This document shows positions 30,901 through 40,088 of a stretch of DNA of 64,000 nt, one piece after another. The notes below the pieces were generated by a model. The model saw nothing but the letters and a program-made list of their open reading frames with translations. It was not told the origin of the DNA and did not search any database. This stretch comes from Flavobacteriales bacterium (GTDB lineage Bacteria > Bacteroidota > Bacteroidia > Flavobacteriales_F > PHOS-HE28). How positions within the stretch are numbered: the stretch's first letter is position 1; the number at the start of each line of letters is the position of its first letter. The stretch is taken from contig JAMLHB010000002.1 in the NCBI GenBank assembly GCA_023957375.1, positions 62,001 through 126,000 on the forward strand, in the 5' to 3' direction. The translations under genes were made by a program, and so were the position numbers.

Positions 30901-33900
30901 AGCAGTGATGCCGCCATCGACCTCTTCGCCCTGTTGGGCGGAATGCCTGATGCGGGCGGCGCCTGGAGCGGGCCGAGCACCGTGGTCGGCGGCCAGTTCG
31001 ATCCGGCGGCGATGCAGCCAGGCGTGTACACCTACACCATCAGCGTACCGCCGCCGTGCGTGAACGCCGTGAGCTCCGTCGCCGTGGACGTGATTGCCCC
31101 GCCGGATGCGGGCACGAACGGCTCGCTGACCCTCTGCATCAGCAGTCCGGCCGCTTCGCTCTTCAGCGCCTTGGGCGGAACTCCGGACGCAGGCGGCACC
31201 TGGAGCGGACCAAGCACGGTTACGGGCGGCCTGTTCAATCCCGCTTCCATGACCGCAGGTGACTACACCTACACGGTGAACGGCGTGGCGCCCTGTCCTG
31301 CGGAGAGCGCAGTGGTGAGCGTGGCCGTAGTGGCCGCGCCCGATGCGGGAACGCCAGGCAGCACCACCCTGTGCAGCAGCGATGCCGCCATCGACCTCTT
31401 CGCCCTGTTGGGCGGAACGCCTGATGCCGGCGGCGCCTGGAGCGGGCCCTCCGTGGTCACCGGCGGCCAGTTCAACCCGGCGGCGATGCAGCCAGGCGTG
31501 TACACCTACACCATCAGCGTGCCGCCGCCGTGCGTGAACGCCGTGAGCTCCGTCGCCGTGGACGTGATCGCCCCGCCGGATGCGGGCACGAACGGCTCGC
31601 TGACCCTCTGCATCAGCAGTCCGGCCGCTTCGCTCTTCAGCGCCTTGGGCGGAACTCCGGACGCAGGCGGCACCTGGAGCGGACCAAGCACGGTTACGGG
31701 CGGCCTGTTCAATCCCGCTTCCATGACCGCAGGTGACTACACCTACACGGTGAACGGCGTGGCGCCCTGTCCTGCGGAGAGCGCAGTGGTGAGCGTGGCC
31801 GTAGTGGCCGCGCCCGATGCGGGAACGCCAGGCAGCACCACCCTGTGCAGCAGCGATGCCGCCATCGACCTCTTCGCCCTGTTGGGCGGAACGCCTGATG
31901 CCGGCGGCGCCTGGAGCGGGCCCTCCGTGGTCACCGGCGGCCAGTTCAACCCGGCGGCGATGCAGCCAGGCGTGTACACCTACACCATCAACGTGCCGCC
32001 GCCGTGCGTGAACGTATCCAGCACCGTGTCCGTGGACGTGGTCGCGCCGCCGGATGCGGGCACGGACGGCTCGCTGACCCTCTGCATCAGCAGCCCGGCC
32101 GCTTCGCTCTTCAGCGCATTGGGCGGAACTCCGGACGCAGGCGGCACCTGGAGCGGACCAAGTGCGGTTACGGGCGGCCTGTTCGATCCCGCTTCCATGA
32201 CTGCAGGCGACTACACCTACACGGTGAACGGCGTGGCGCCCTGCCCTGCGGAGAGCGCAGTGGTGAGCGTCGGCGTGGTAACTGCGCCCGATGCGGGAAC
32301 GCCCGGCAGCACCACCCTGTGCAGCAGTGATGCATCGATCGATCTCTTCGCACAGCTCGGTGGGTCGCCCGATGCGGGCGGTGCGTGGAGCGGGCCTTCC
32401 GCAATTAGCAATGGAACATTCGATCCCGCAACGATGACGGCAGGCGTGTACACCTACACCATCACCGTGCCGCCGCCCTGCGCAAACGCTAGCAGCACCG
32501 TTATCGTGGACGTGGTGGCACCGCCGGATCCCGGAAGCGACGGGCAGTTGACGCTCTGCATCAGCAGTCCGGCCACGTCGCTCTTTGCCGCCCTGGGCGG
32601 TAGTCCGGATGCGGGCGGAACCTGGAGCGGGCCCAGCGCTGTGGGCGGTGGCCAGTTCGACCCCGCAACGATGACGGCCGGCAATTACACCTATACCGTG
32701 GCAGGCACTGCACCCTGTCCGGCAGACCAAGCCACCGTGACCGTCACCGTGGTGGAAGAACCCAACGCCGGTGCGCCGGGATCGATCATGCTGTGTGCCA
32801 CTGATGATCCCGTTAGCCTTGTGGACCTGCTTGGCGGCTCACCTGATGGCGGTGGCACATGGACCGGCCCCAGCACAGTGAATGGCGGCTCCTTCAACCC
32901 CGCCACCATGCAATCGGGCGTGTACACCTACACCATCAGTGTTCCGCCTCCTTGCACCAACGTTTCCAGCACGGTCACCATCGGCGTGGTGCAACCGCCC
33001 AATGCCGGTGCCGACGGGTCGCTCACACTTTGCATCAGCAGCCCGGGGGATGATTTGTTCACCGCCTTGGGCGGTAGCCCCGATGCAGGCGGCACGTGGG
33101 CGGGACCGAGCCCGGTAGGTGGGGGAATGTTCGACCCGGCCACCATGCAGCCGGGCGACTACATCTACACCGTGGAGGGCGTCAAGCCTTGTCCTGCGGA
33201 TATTGCGATAGTGAGCATGGGGGTGGTGGATGCCCCCAATGCGGGGCAGGATGCCATCCTGAACCTGTGCGCCACGGGCAGCTCCGTGGACCTGTATCCC
33301 GTACTTGGCGGAAGCGCCGGCACCGGGGATTGGAGCGATCCATACGGCAATCCCTTCAGCGGCACCTTCATCCCTGGCACCTCCGTGCCGGGCGTGTACA
33401 TGTATACCGTGCCGGGGCAAGCACCCTGCCCATCCGCCAACTCAACCGTTACAGCCATCGTGTTGACGGACGCCCATGCAGGCATGGATGCCACGGTGGC
33501 CATCTGCTCCACAACGGATGGCCTCAACCTGTTCAACCAGTTGCAAGGCCTGCCGAACCCCGGTGGCCATTGGCTTGCACCGGGCGGCACACCATTCGGG
33601 GGCGTGTTCAACGCCAGCACGCACGCACCGGGCATCTACCTCTACGTGGTGAACGTCCCGCCACCCTGCACGAACGACACGGCCGCCGTTCAGGTCAGCA
33701 TCGTGGTTGCGGCCAATGCCGGCATCAGCGACAGCATCACCTTGTGTTCCAGTGGGCCTGTGATCGGGATGATCGGGCACTTAGGCGGCACACCGGGCGA
33801 GACCGGCTCCTGGACCGCACCGGACGGTAGCGCTTTCGGTGCGGCATTCCACCCGGGTGTGGATGTCCCTGGCGTGTACCTTTTCACGGTAGCGGGAACG

Positions 33901-35430
33901 GCCCCGTGCCCGGATGCACATGCCACCCTTTCCATTGCGGTGAACACCATGCCCAATGCAGGGTTGGACGGTTCCCTTGCGCTCTGCCCTGAGGCAGATG
34001 CCGCAGACCTGTTCAGCCTGCTCGGTGACACTCCGGATGCCGGCGGCAATTGGACCGGCCCGGGCGGGCTTCCACATGGGGGCTTCTTCGATCCGGCCCA
34101 AGACGCCAACGGAGCCTATGTATACACCGTAGCTGGAACCGCTCCGTGCCCCAACGACCAGGCCAGCGCCACGCTGCAAGTGCACGTGGTGCAGATGCCC
34201 GATGCCGGTCCTGATGCCATTAGCTGCACTTACGAGGCCACATTGGGTGCCACCGGCGCCTGGGCCACCGGGCAATGGTCGGGGCCCGCAGGCGTGCTGG
34301 TCGTGCAGGCCGATACGGCCGCCACCGCCACCACCGTGCACACGGGCGGGGCATACACGTACACGTGGGCGACCGTGAGCGCGGAAGGCTGTGCAGGGTT
34401 GGACAGTGTGACGATCACGTTCACCGACCCCATCGTACCGGAGGTGGCGGTAACGGATGCCTTGTGCAACGGGGCCTGCAACGGGGAGGCCCAAGCCAGC
34501 GCATCCGGAGGCAATGTGGGCCTGGCGGGGTACCAGTACCACTGGACCACTGAAACCGGTGGAGTCCTTCCCGCAAGTGCCGGACTGTGCGCAGGCACAT
34601 ACTCCGTGACCGTACTGGATACCAACGGCTGCTCCTCCAATCTTTCCTTTACGGTGCTGGAGCCTGAGCCCTTGGTGATCGACCAGTTGGACGCCTCCGA
34701 CGAACTGTGCCCCGGAAGCTGCGACGGCACGCTTCTGGTGGCCGATCCGGAGGGTGCGCTCTACAGCATCGACGGGATCCAATTCCAAGGCGATGCCCTG
34801 TTCCCGGACCTGTGTGCCGGCACCTATACCGTGATCATGCTGGACGGCAATGGATGCAGTGCCTCAAGTTCAACCACCATCCACAGCCCGCCGCCTGTGC
34901 ATGCCTTCTTCTCACTGCATCCGGACACGGTGACCATGAACCATCCGTTGGTGGCGTTCGACAACATGTCAAGTGCCAATGCGGCCCAATTCCATTGGGA
35001 TTTTGGGGATGGTGCCACCAGCAGCCTCTTCTCGCCCGAGCACACATTCCCCATGGGCGTGGAGGCGGAATATGTGATCTGCTTGACCGCGATGACCCTG
35101 AACGGCTGCCCGGACACGTACTGCACCACCTTGCCGGTGATCGGCCTGCCGGGGGTATACGTGCCAAACGCGTTTACACCGGACCATGACGGGCGCAACG
35201 AAATATTCCTGGTCCAAGGGAGCCGAATTTCCAGCGGTGACTTCAGCCTGCGCCTCTTCGACCGTTGGGGGGAGGTTGTGTTCGAAAGCTCGGATCCTGC
35301 CACGGGGTGGGACGGGATGGTGAAAGGCGTTCCTGCGAAGCAGGACGTGTACGTGTGGCAGGCCACCGTTCGGTTCACCGGTGCGATTGAAGTGCACCAA
35401 ATGCGCGGGCACGTCACCTTACTCCGCTGA
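24904..35430 (+). CDS. Giant repetitive T9SS type B adhesin (CUB, PKD, P-domain, 79-residue repeats)
   Basis: A secreted protein of about 3500 residues. After a signal peptide (best core MFAVFVRIVPTVCAWCFALW) come a CUB-like domain, a PKD domain (WDFGDGTIVNNAG), a proprotein-convertase P-like domain (GICVNMEHSFMGDLIIRLIS) and Cys-rich Ig-like segments. About 30 consecutive modules of ~79 residues follow (consensus PDAGTDGxxTLC, LFxxLGGTPDAGGxWSGP, YTYTVxGxAPC). Next are SprB-type repeats (LCNGACNGEAQASASGG), a second PKD (WDFGDGATSSLFSPEH) and the gliding-motility/type B sorting domain (VPNAFTPDHDGRNEIF, RWGEVVFESS). It is probably a surface adhesin or gliding-motility protein of the SprB kind. 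The start is uncertain among ATG 24904, 24931 and 24970. Each module carries two Cys, so disulfide-stabilised domains are likely. Confidence 0.88.
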   Translation: MKSPGAGYPMVRHTLPNIPVPRMFAVFVRIVPTVCAWCFALWCTGQAHVIFNGTESACTGAFLDSGGEGASGYGNNENYTYTLCPDDPTGAISLSFITFNLSAAGAAPVDNMSIYDGNSTTAPLLGNWTGTGLQGQVVSASASNPTGCLTIVFRSNNTGTGVFVATITCYQPCDRPMAVATFGGSVPQKICVGEAVTFNSSGSYAAPGFSIASRKWDFGDGTIVNNAGTSVNHTYTQPGAYTAQLYLLDNNGCASTNLVDLQTLVGTVPNFNGITGASGCSAETLCLTGAVNPTTWNELPDSDLGGGVFLPDNVGQCFSTTLTFTQFAPGQTLANTNDLTGICVNMEHSFMGDLIIRLISPTGQSVILHQQGGGGTYLGIPVDNDATPNVQGTCWNYCWSPTANNGTWTANGTGGTLPSGTYQSVQPFANLIGSSLNGTWTFEVCDMWGIDNGFICDWGLVFAPQLYPDLIEFTPVYGADCDSSFWAGPGIATTSANCDQVCVSGLAPGTHAFVYTATDDFGCTYDTTVTVTITPDLLVDAGPDATTCGTPVQLTAQVNNIPATTSCDYELWLYDSYGDGWSLNGYVTITIDGVSSSWTLLDGSAGYTTFNVPHGATITLSYNGGLLWANEQSFALINSTGTTVYSGNNPPNGLVWSGTANCPGGGLVYSWSPAAGLSSTTIANPTATVTATTQYCVTVFPAGHPDCAVTDCMTITVDNPPDPGTATTATACAGGTELNLLSLLAGSPPAGGSWTAPGGAPHNGLFSPGADPPGIYSYTASMVGPCGTTFSTYTVNMIVSAPPDAGTDGAVTLCSDGAPVDLFAQLGGTPGAGGAWSGPSTVAGGLIDPATMAAGTYTYTVAGVAPCVDASANVIVAINTPPDAGTDGAVTLCSDGAPVDLFAQLGGTPGAGGTWSGPSTVAGGLIDPATMAAGTYTYTVAGVAPCVDASANVIVAINTPPDAGTDGAVTLCSDGAPVDLFAQLGGTPGAGGAWSGPSTVAGGLIDPATMAAGTYTYTVAGVAPCVDASANVIVAINTPPDAGTDGAVTLCSDGAPVDLFAQLGGTPGAGGTWSGPSTVAGGLIDPATMAAGTYTYTVAGVAPCVDASANVIVAINTPPDAGTDGAVTLCSDGAPVDLFAQLGGTPGAGGTWSGPSTVAGGLIDPATMAAGTYTYTVAGVAPCVDASANVIVAINTPPDAGTDGAVTLCSDGAPVDLFAQLGGTPGAGGTWSGPSTVAGGLIDPATMAAGTYTYTVAGVAPCVDASANVIVAINTPPDAGTDGAVTLCSDGAPVDLFAQLGGTPGAGGAWSGPSTVAGGLIDPATMAAGTYTYTVAGVAPCVDASANVIVAINTPPDAGTDGAVTLCSDGAPVDLFAQLGGTPGAGGTWSGPSTVAGGLIDPATMAAGTYTYTVAGVAPCANQSSAVVVDINALPNAGQNGASTLCVSSPAASLFSALQGTPDAGGTWSGPSAVTGGLFDPATMQPGNYTYTVAGTAPCPAASAVVDVAVVAAPDAGTPGAITLCSSDAAIDLFALLGGTPDAGGAWSGPSVVTGGQFDPAAMQPGVYTYTISVPPPCVNAVSSVAVAVQAPPDAGTDGSLTLCISSPAASLFSALGGTPDAGGTWSGPSAVTGGLFDPASMTAGDYTYTVNGVAPCPEESAVVSVGVVTAPDAGTPGSTTLCSSDAAIDLFALLGGMPDAGGAWSGPSTVVGGQFDPAAMQPGVYTYTISVPPPCVNAVSSVAVDVIAPPDAGTNGSLTLCISSPAASLFSALGGTPDAGGTWSGPSTVTGGLFNPASMTAGDYTYTVNGVAPCPAESAVVSVAVVAAPDAGTPGSTTLCSSDAAIDLFALLGGTPDAGGAWSGPSVVTGGQFNPAAMQPGVYTYTINVPPPCVNVSSTVSVDVVAPPDAGTDGSLTLCISSPAASLFSALGGTPDAGGTWSGPSAVTGGLFDPASMTAGDYTYTVNGVAPCPEESAVVSVGVVTAPDAGTPGSTTLCSSDAAIDLFALLGGMPDAGGAWSGPSTVVGGQFDPAAMQPGVYTYTISVPPPCVNAVSSVAVDVIAPPDAGTNGSLTLCISSPAASLFSALGGTPDAGGTWSGPSTVTGGLFNPASMTAGDYTYTVNGVAPCPAESAVVSVAVVAAPDAGTPGSTTLCSSDAAIDLFALLGGTPDAGGAWSGPSVVTGGQFNPAAMQPGVYTYTISVPPPCVNAVSSVAVDVIAPPDAGTNGSLTLCISSPAASLFSALGGTPDAGGTWSGPSTVTGGLFNPASMTAGDYTYTVNGVAPCPAESAVVSVAVVAAPDAGTPGSTTLCSSDAAIDLFALLGGTPDAGGAWSGPSVVTGGQFNPAAMQPGVYTYTINVPPPCVNVSSTVSVDVVAPPDAGTDGSLTLCISSPAASLFSALGGTPDAGGTWSGPSAVTGGLFDPASMTAGDYTYTVNGVAPCPAESAVVSVGVVTAPDAGTPGSTTLCSSDASIDLFAQLGGSPDAGGAWSGPSAISNGTFDPATMTAGVYTYTITVPPPCANASSTVIVDVVAPPDPGSDGQLTLCISSPATSLFAALGGSPDAGGTWSGPSAVGGGQFDPATMTAGNYTYTVAGTAPCPADQATVTVTVVEEPNAGAPGSIMLCATDDPVSLVDLLGGSPDGGGTWTGPSTVNGGSFNPATMQSGVYTYTISVPPPCTNVSSTVTIGVVQPPNAGADGSLTLCISSPGDDLFTALGGSPDAGGTWAGPSPVGGGMFDPATMQPGDYIYTVEGVKPCPADIAIVSMGVVDAPNAGQDAILNLCATGSSVDLYPVLGGSAGTGDWSDPYGNPFSGTFIPGTSVPGVYMYTVPGQAPCPSANSTVTAIVLTDAHAGMDATVAICSTTDGLNLFNQLQGLPNPGGHWLAPGGTPFGGVFNASTHAPGIYLYVVNVPPPCTNDTAAVQVSIVVAANAGISDSITLCSSGPVIGMIGHLGGTPGETGSWTAPDGSAFGAAFHPGVDVPGVYLFTVAGTAPCPDAHATLSIAVNTMPNAGLDGSLALCPEADAADLFSLLGDTPDAGGNWTGPGGLPHGGFFDPAQDANGAYVYTVAGTAPCPNDQASATLQVHVVQMPDAGPDAISCTYEATLGATGAWATGQWSGPAGVLVVQADTAATATTVHTGGAYTYTWATVSAEGCAGLDSVTITFTDPIVPEVAVTDALCNGACNGEAQASASGGNVGLAGYQYHWTTETGGVLPASAGLCAGTYSVTVLDTNGCSSNLSFTVLEPEPLVIDQLDASDELCPGSCDGTLLVADPEGALYSIDGIQFQGDALFPDLCAGTYTVIMLDGNGCSASSSTTIHSPPPVHAFFSLHPDTVTMNHPLVAFDNMSSANAAQFHWDFGDGATSSLFSPEHTFPMGVEAEYVICLTAMTLNGCPDTYCTTLPVIGLPGVYVPNAFTPDHDGRNEIFLVQGSRISSGDFSLRLFDRWGEVVFESSDPATGWDGMVKGVPAKQDVYVWQATVRFTGAIEVHQMRGHVTLLR
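27307..29202 (+). repeat. Repeat block A: eight near-identical 237-bp units
   Basis: Eight exact-length 237-bp units (79 codons) start at 27307, 27544, 27781, 28018, 28255, 28492, 28729 and 28966. Most differ from each other at only a few bases. The clearest variant is GGAW versus GGTW (GCATGG versus ACGTGG), running A,T,A,T,T,T,A,T along the array. The first and last units carry a few private changes and the last diverges at its 3' end. Near identity at silent positions shows recent amplification or ongoing homogenisation. Confidence 0.95.
29677..32283 (+). repeat. Repeat block B: higher-order array of 237-bp units (474- and 948-bp periods)
   Basis: Eleven 237-bp units in register with block A alternate between a CISSPAASLFSAL type and a CSSDAAIDLFALL type, giving a 474-bp period. 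The unit pair carrying GGMPDAGG recurs 948 bp apart (29914 and 30862), and the INVPPPCVNVSSTV variant recurs 1422 bp apart (about 30390 and 31812). Flanking units (29203-29676 and 32284-34200) keep the same length but are more diverged. Confidence 0.9.
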
Positions 35431-35448
35431 TCGCCGGTCGCAGGCTGC

Positions 35449-35973
35449 TCAGGCCAGCAGCTTCTTCAAGCGCAACTTGGTGATCTTGTTCTGCTCTTCC
35501 GCAGCGATCATGATCTCATCCTCCGGGTCATTCCTCAGACGCTCCTGCATCAGGGCCAGCAGTTCCTCACCGCTCTTGCCGGTGGCGTTCACCACAAAGC
35601 GGTGCCCGAAATTTTCCTCATAGGCTGCATGGGCCTCGGCCAGTTGGGCCATCAGCCCGGGGCTGCTTCCTTCCATGCCTTTCAGCTCCAGCGCGGCCCA
35701 GCGCCGGCCCAGCTGGTCCAAACCTTGGCCAGCGGCCCGCAATCCGGCCAGTTCATCCGCATCGCCTAGGCGCGGCAGTGAGCGGGAGGCTTCCTCATAC
35801 ACATCCACATCGCATCCTTCCCAGGCATTGTCGCTGGTCTCCACGATTTCCTCCAAGCTATCATACGGGCGGGCATGCACCATGTGGTCCACCCATTCAT
35901 CCGCACCGCAGCATTGCTTGAAAGCCAAGGAGGCATCGGCCTCGGAGAGCCGGTTCAATTGCTCGATGGTCAT
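35449..35973 (-). CDS. uraD: 2-oxo-4-hydroxy-4-carboxy-5-ureidoimidazoline (OHCU) decarboxylase
   Basis: UraD decarboxylates OHCU to S-allantoin, the last step of the urate-to-allantoin route of purine breakdown. The 174-residue protein starts MTIEQLNRLSEADASLAF, and ends with the family motif EENFGHRFVVNATGKSGEELLALMQERL followed by NDPEDEIMIAAEEQNKITKLRL. The catalytic His lies in the HMVHARPYDSLEE segment, and the FGHRF and EQNKITKLRL motifs are diagnostic. The ATG at 35973 was chosen because the upstream extension does not match the family. A -7 element TAGTTTTG lies at 36043-36050. No urate oxidase or HIU hydrolase gene is nearby, so its pathway partners must be elsewhere. Confidence 0.92.
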   Translation of the reverse strand: MTIEQLNRLSEADASLAFKQCCGADEWVDHMVHARPYDSLEEIVETSDNAWEGCDVDVYEEASRSLPRLGDADELAGLRAAGQGLDQLGRRWAALELKGMEGSSPGLMAQLAEAHAAYEENFGHRFVVNATGKSGEELLALMQERLRNDPEDEIMIAAEEQNKITKLRLKKLLA

Positions 35974-36042
35974 CTTCCTTGGGATGCGGATGACGGTGAC
36001 AGGGATGCGGGTCGGCCCATGGTTGCCCTGTAACCCGCGCCT

Positions 36043-36050
36043 CAAAACTA
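36043..36050 (-). promoter_or_regulatory. -7 element TAGTTTTG of uraD
   Basis: Exact TAnnTTTG match, 69 nt before the chosen ATG at 35973. Confidence 0.5.
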
Positions 36051-36127
36051 TTTATACGGGCCGAACAAGCAAGGCCTGGCCGTTCAGTGCACGTCCCGAT
36101 CCGCGCGCCCTTTTCCCACCGCCCATG

Positions 36128-36156
36128 AAAAAGCCCCTTGGGAAAGGGGCCTTTTC
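36128..36156 (-). terminator. Intrinsic terminator of gyrB
   Basis: The stem AAAAAGCCCCTT / AAGGGGCCTTTT (one bulge) around GGGA lies 23 nt after the gyrB stop. A and T runs on both sides make it potentially bidirectional. Confidence 0.8.
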
Positions 36157-36178
36157 GTGATGGCTGCAGCAGCGCCTG

Positions 36179-38206
<2,028 letters not shown>

Positions 38207-38366
38207 TTACCCGATGCCCAAGGCGGCTGAACGCCAATAATGGCGCGGCTCTTCATGGCTTTTTACCAACAGAACGGCAGGCTCTGTTGAAAACCTATGG
38301 GGCCATTGCTTGCGCCGGCCCCGAGGCATTTATGCAACCCGCTATTGGCCAGCAGGTTGCCCCGGA

Positions 38367-40088
38367 TCAGAAAGCGTATGTGGCCCCTCCGATGAGCAAG
38401 GTTCGCTGGACCGGGTAGTTGTACCAGCGCTCGTACTTGGCGGCGCTCAGGTTGCTGCAATCCAGGAAGAGGCTGAAGCGCTTGGTGTAGCGGTACTCCA
38501 ACCCCAAGTGCAGGTCGAGCAGCCCGGGTGCCTCGGTGACCGTCGGGGCCGCCGAGAGATCGTTCCAGCCGATGGGGACGGAAACGGGCAATTTCCGGCG
38601 TCCGAGGAACTGGGCATCCAGCTTCAGCAGCAGCTTGTCCTGGAAGTCGTACACCGCACCGAGGCTGATGGCATAGATGGGCAGGTTCCACGCTTCGGCC
38701 TGGGTTTCGGTGGCGTAGCTGAAGATGTGCAGCCCGCCATGGACATTGACGTGCTCATTGTGGCTGTACCGAAGCTCCCCGCCGATGTCCAAGCGGTCCA
38801 CACGGTCGTACACGGCGGTGAAGCGGTCCCCGTAGCGCACGCTGTCGTACAGGGTTTCCCTGCCGATGAACAGCGGCAGGTTCTTCGTTCGGCTTTTGCT
38901 GATGCGCACATCGAACCCCACATCACTGCCCAAGCTTCCCTTCAGGCCTCCGTACAGTTCATACATCAAGCTGGAATTGGCGAGCACGGGCGCTCCTTCG
39001 ATGAACGGGTTCTCCTTGGCGAGGCTTTGCAGGTTGTTCCGCATGCGACGCCCGTCCACGCCCGCATAGGGCACCAGGATGTCGTCGAAGAGGCGATATT
39101 GGGCGTAGGCCTGAGGATAGAAGTGGAAGGTGCTTTTGCCCATGGCGTCGATGAAGATGCCGGCGCCCACGCGTACCAAGTAGGTTCCATCGGTGGTGCT
39201 GACGTGGGGCGAGAGGCCCACCATGGTGCCGTTCTGGCGCAGGTCGGACAGGCTGTCGCGCACGCCGCGGTAGGCGTTGTTGTCCACCAGCACTTCACCG
39301 CCGTAGGTTTCGCTGCCTTGCCGCATGGAGAGCTTGGCGTCCAGCACCACGTTGAGCTCCCTGCTGCGGCTGAGGTTGGTGAAGTTGCCCACCTTCAAGC
39401 CCACGTCGTGCGCCAGCTTGGTGCTGTCCTTGTACAGGCTTTTCACGCGGACATCGAACCCGATGGCGTTGTACACCTGCTTGCGGGCATCATCCGGCGG
39501 TTCGGGGCTGGAGCGCATGAGGTTCTCCAAGCTATCGGTACTGGGGTAACCATAGTAGCCCACGCGCCGCCGATCATAGCCCACGCGGCCTTGCACGGTG
39601 TGCTGGCGCAGGTAGGCGGTGTAGTAGCCGTCGATGTTGTTGAAGCTGTAGTCGCTGGGGCCGCGGTCCTTCAGGCCGCCATTGCTGCTCATGTGGCGGT
39701 AGTGCAGCCCGTAGCCGTTGGTTTTCGAGCGGGTTTGGTCGTAGTAGAGTTCGAAGAGCGGGGTGGTGTACAGCCCGAAGCCAGCCTTGGCGAAGCCCTT
39801 GTACAGCTTCTCCTGGGCCAATTGAATGTTGAGCCTGGCCGCCTCGATGCTGTCCACATGGGCGGGCACTTCGCCTTTTACGTTGAGCAGGTTGTACGAA
39901 ATATCCTTGGCGGGCAGGATGGTATCGAAGGACTGCGGTTGCAGGTCGATCTTGTTGACGTCGGCGAGGGTGGGGTTGTAGATGCCGTTGAAGTAGTATT
40001 CCTCACCGGCCTGCGCCTGCAGGGTGGCTGCGGTGAAGATGGCCACTGCCGCCACACCGCTCCGGAAGAAGGTGGTCATGGTGCTCAT
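38367..40088 (-). CDS. Outer-membrane beta-barrel protein (TonB-dependent-receptor-like)
   Basis: This 573-residue exported protein (signal peptide ending in LQAQA) is built of alternating amphipathic strands rich in Tyr, Arg and Gly (for example GFGLYTTPLFELYYDQTR and HEHVNVHGGLHIFSY-type segments). It ends in QRTLLIGGATYAF with the terminal Phe typical of barrels assembled by the BAM complex. No plug domain is present, so it is a barrel-only relative of TonB-dependent receptors. Its ATG overlaps the stop of the upstream TPR gene (ATGA), indicating coupled translation and a joint envelope role. The pairing of a large TPR protein and such a barrel recurs in Bacteroidota, but the function is not established. 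Confidence 0.8.
   Translation of the reverse strand: MSTMTTFFRSGVAAVAIFTAATLQAQAGEEYYFNGIYNPTLADVNKIDLQPQSFDTILPAKDISYNLLNVKGEVPAHVDSIEAARLNIQLAQEKLYKGFAKAGFGLYTTPLFELYYDQTRSKTNGYGLHYRHMSSNGGLKDRGPSDYSFNNIDGYYTAYLRQHTVQGRVGYDRRRVGYYGYPSTDSLENLMRSSPEPPDDARKQVYNAIGFDVRVKSLYKDSTKLAHDVGLKVGNFTNLSRSRELNVVLDAKLSMRQGSETYGGEVLVDNNAYRGVRDSLSDLRQNGTMVGLSPHVSTTDGTYLVRVGAGIFIDAMGKSTFHFYPQAYAQYRLFDDILVPYAGVDGRRMRNNLQSLAKENPFIEGAPVLANSSLMYELYGGLKGSLGSDVGFDVRISKSRTKNLPLFIGRETLYDSVRYGDRFTAVYDRVDRLDIGGELRYSHNEHVNVHGGLHIFSYATETQAEAWNLPIYAISLGAVYDFQDKLLLKLDAQFLGRRKLPVSVPIGWNDLSAAPTVTEAPGLLDLHLGLEYRYTKRFSLFLDCSNLSAAKYERWYNYPVQRTLLIGGATYAF

Noticed and set aside
29176..32730. A 1184-codon open frame on the minus strand across the adhesin repeats
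   Set aside because: It is a by-product of the 237-bp coding repeats: the period is a multiple of three, so an open antisense frame in one unit stays open through the array. The product is rich in His, Arg and Gly with no domain, start signal or promoter.
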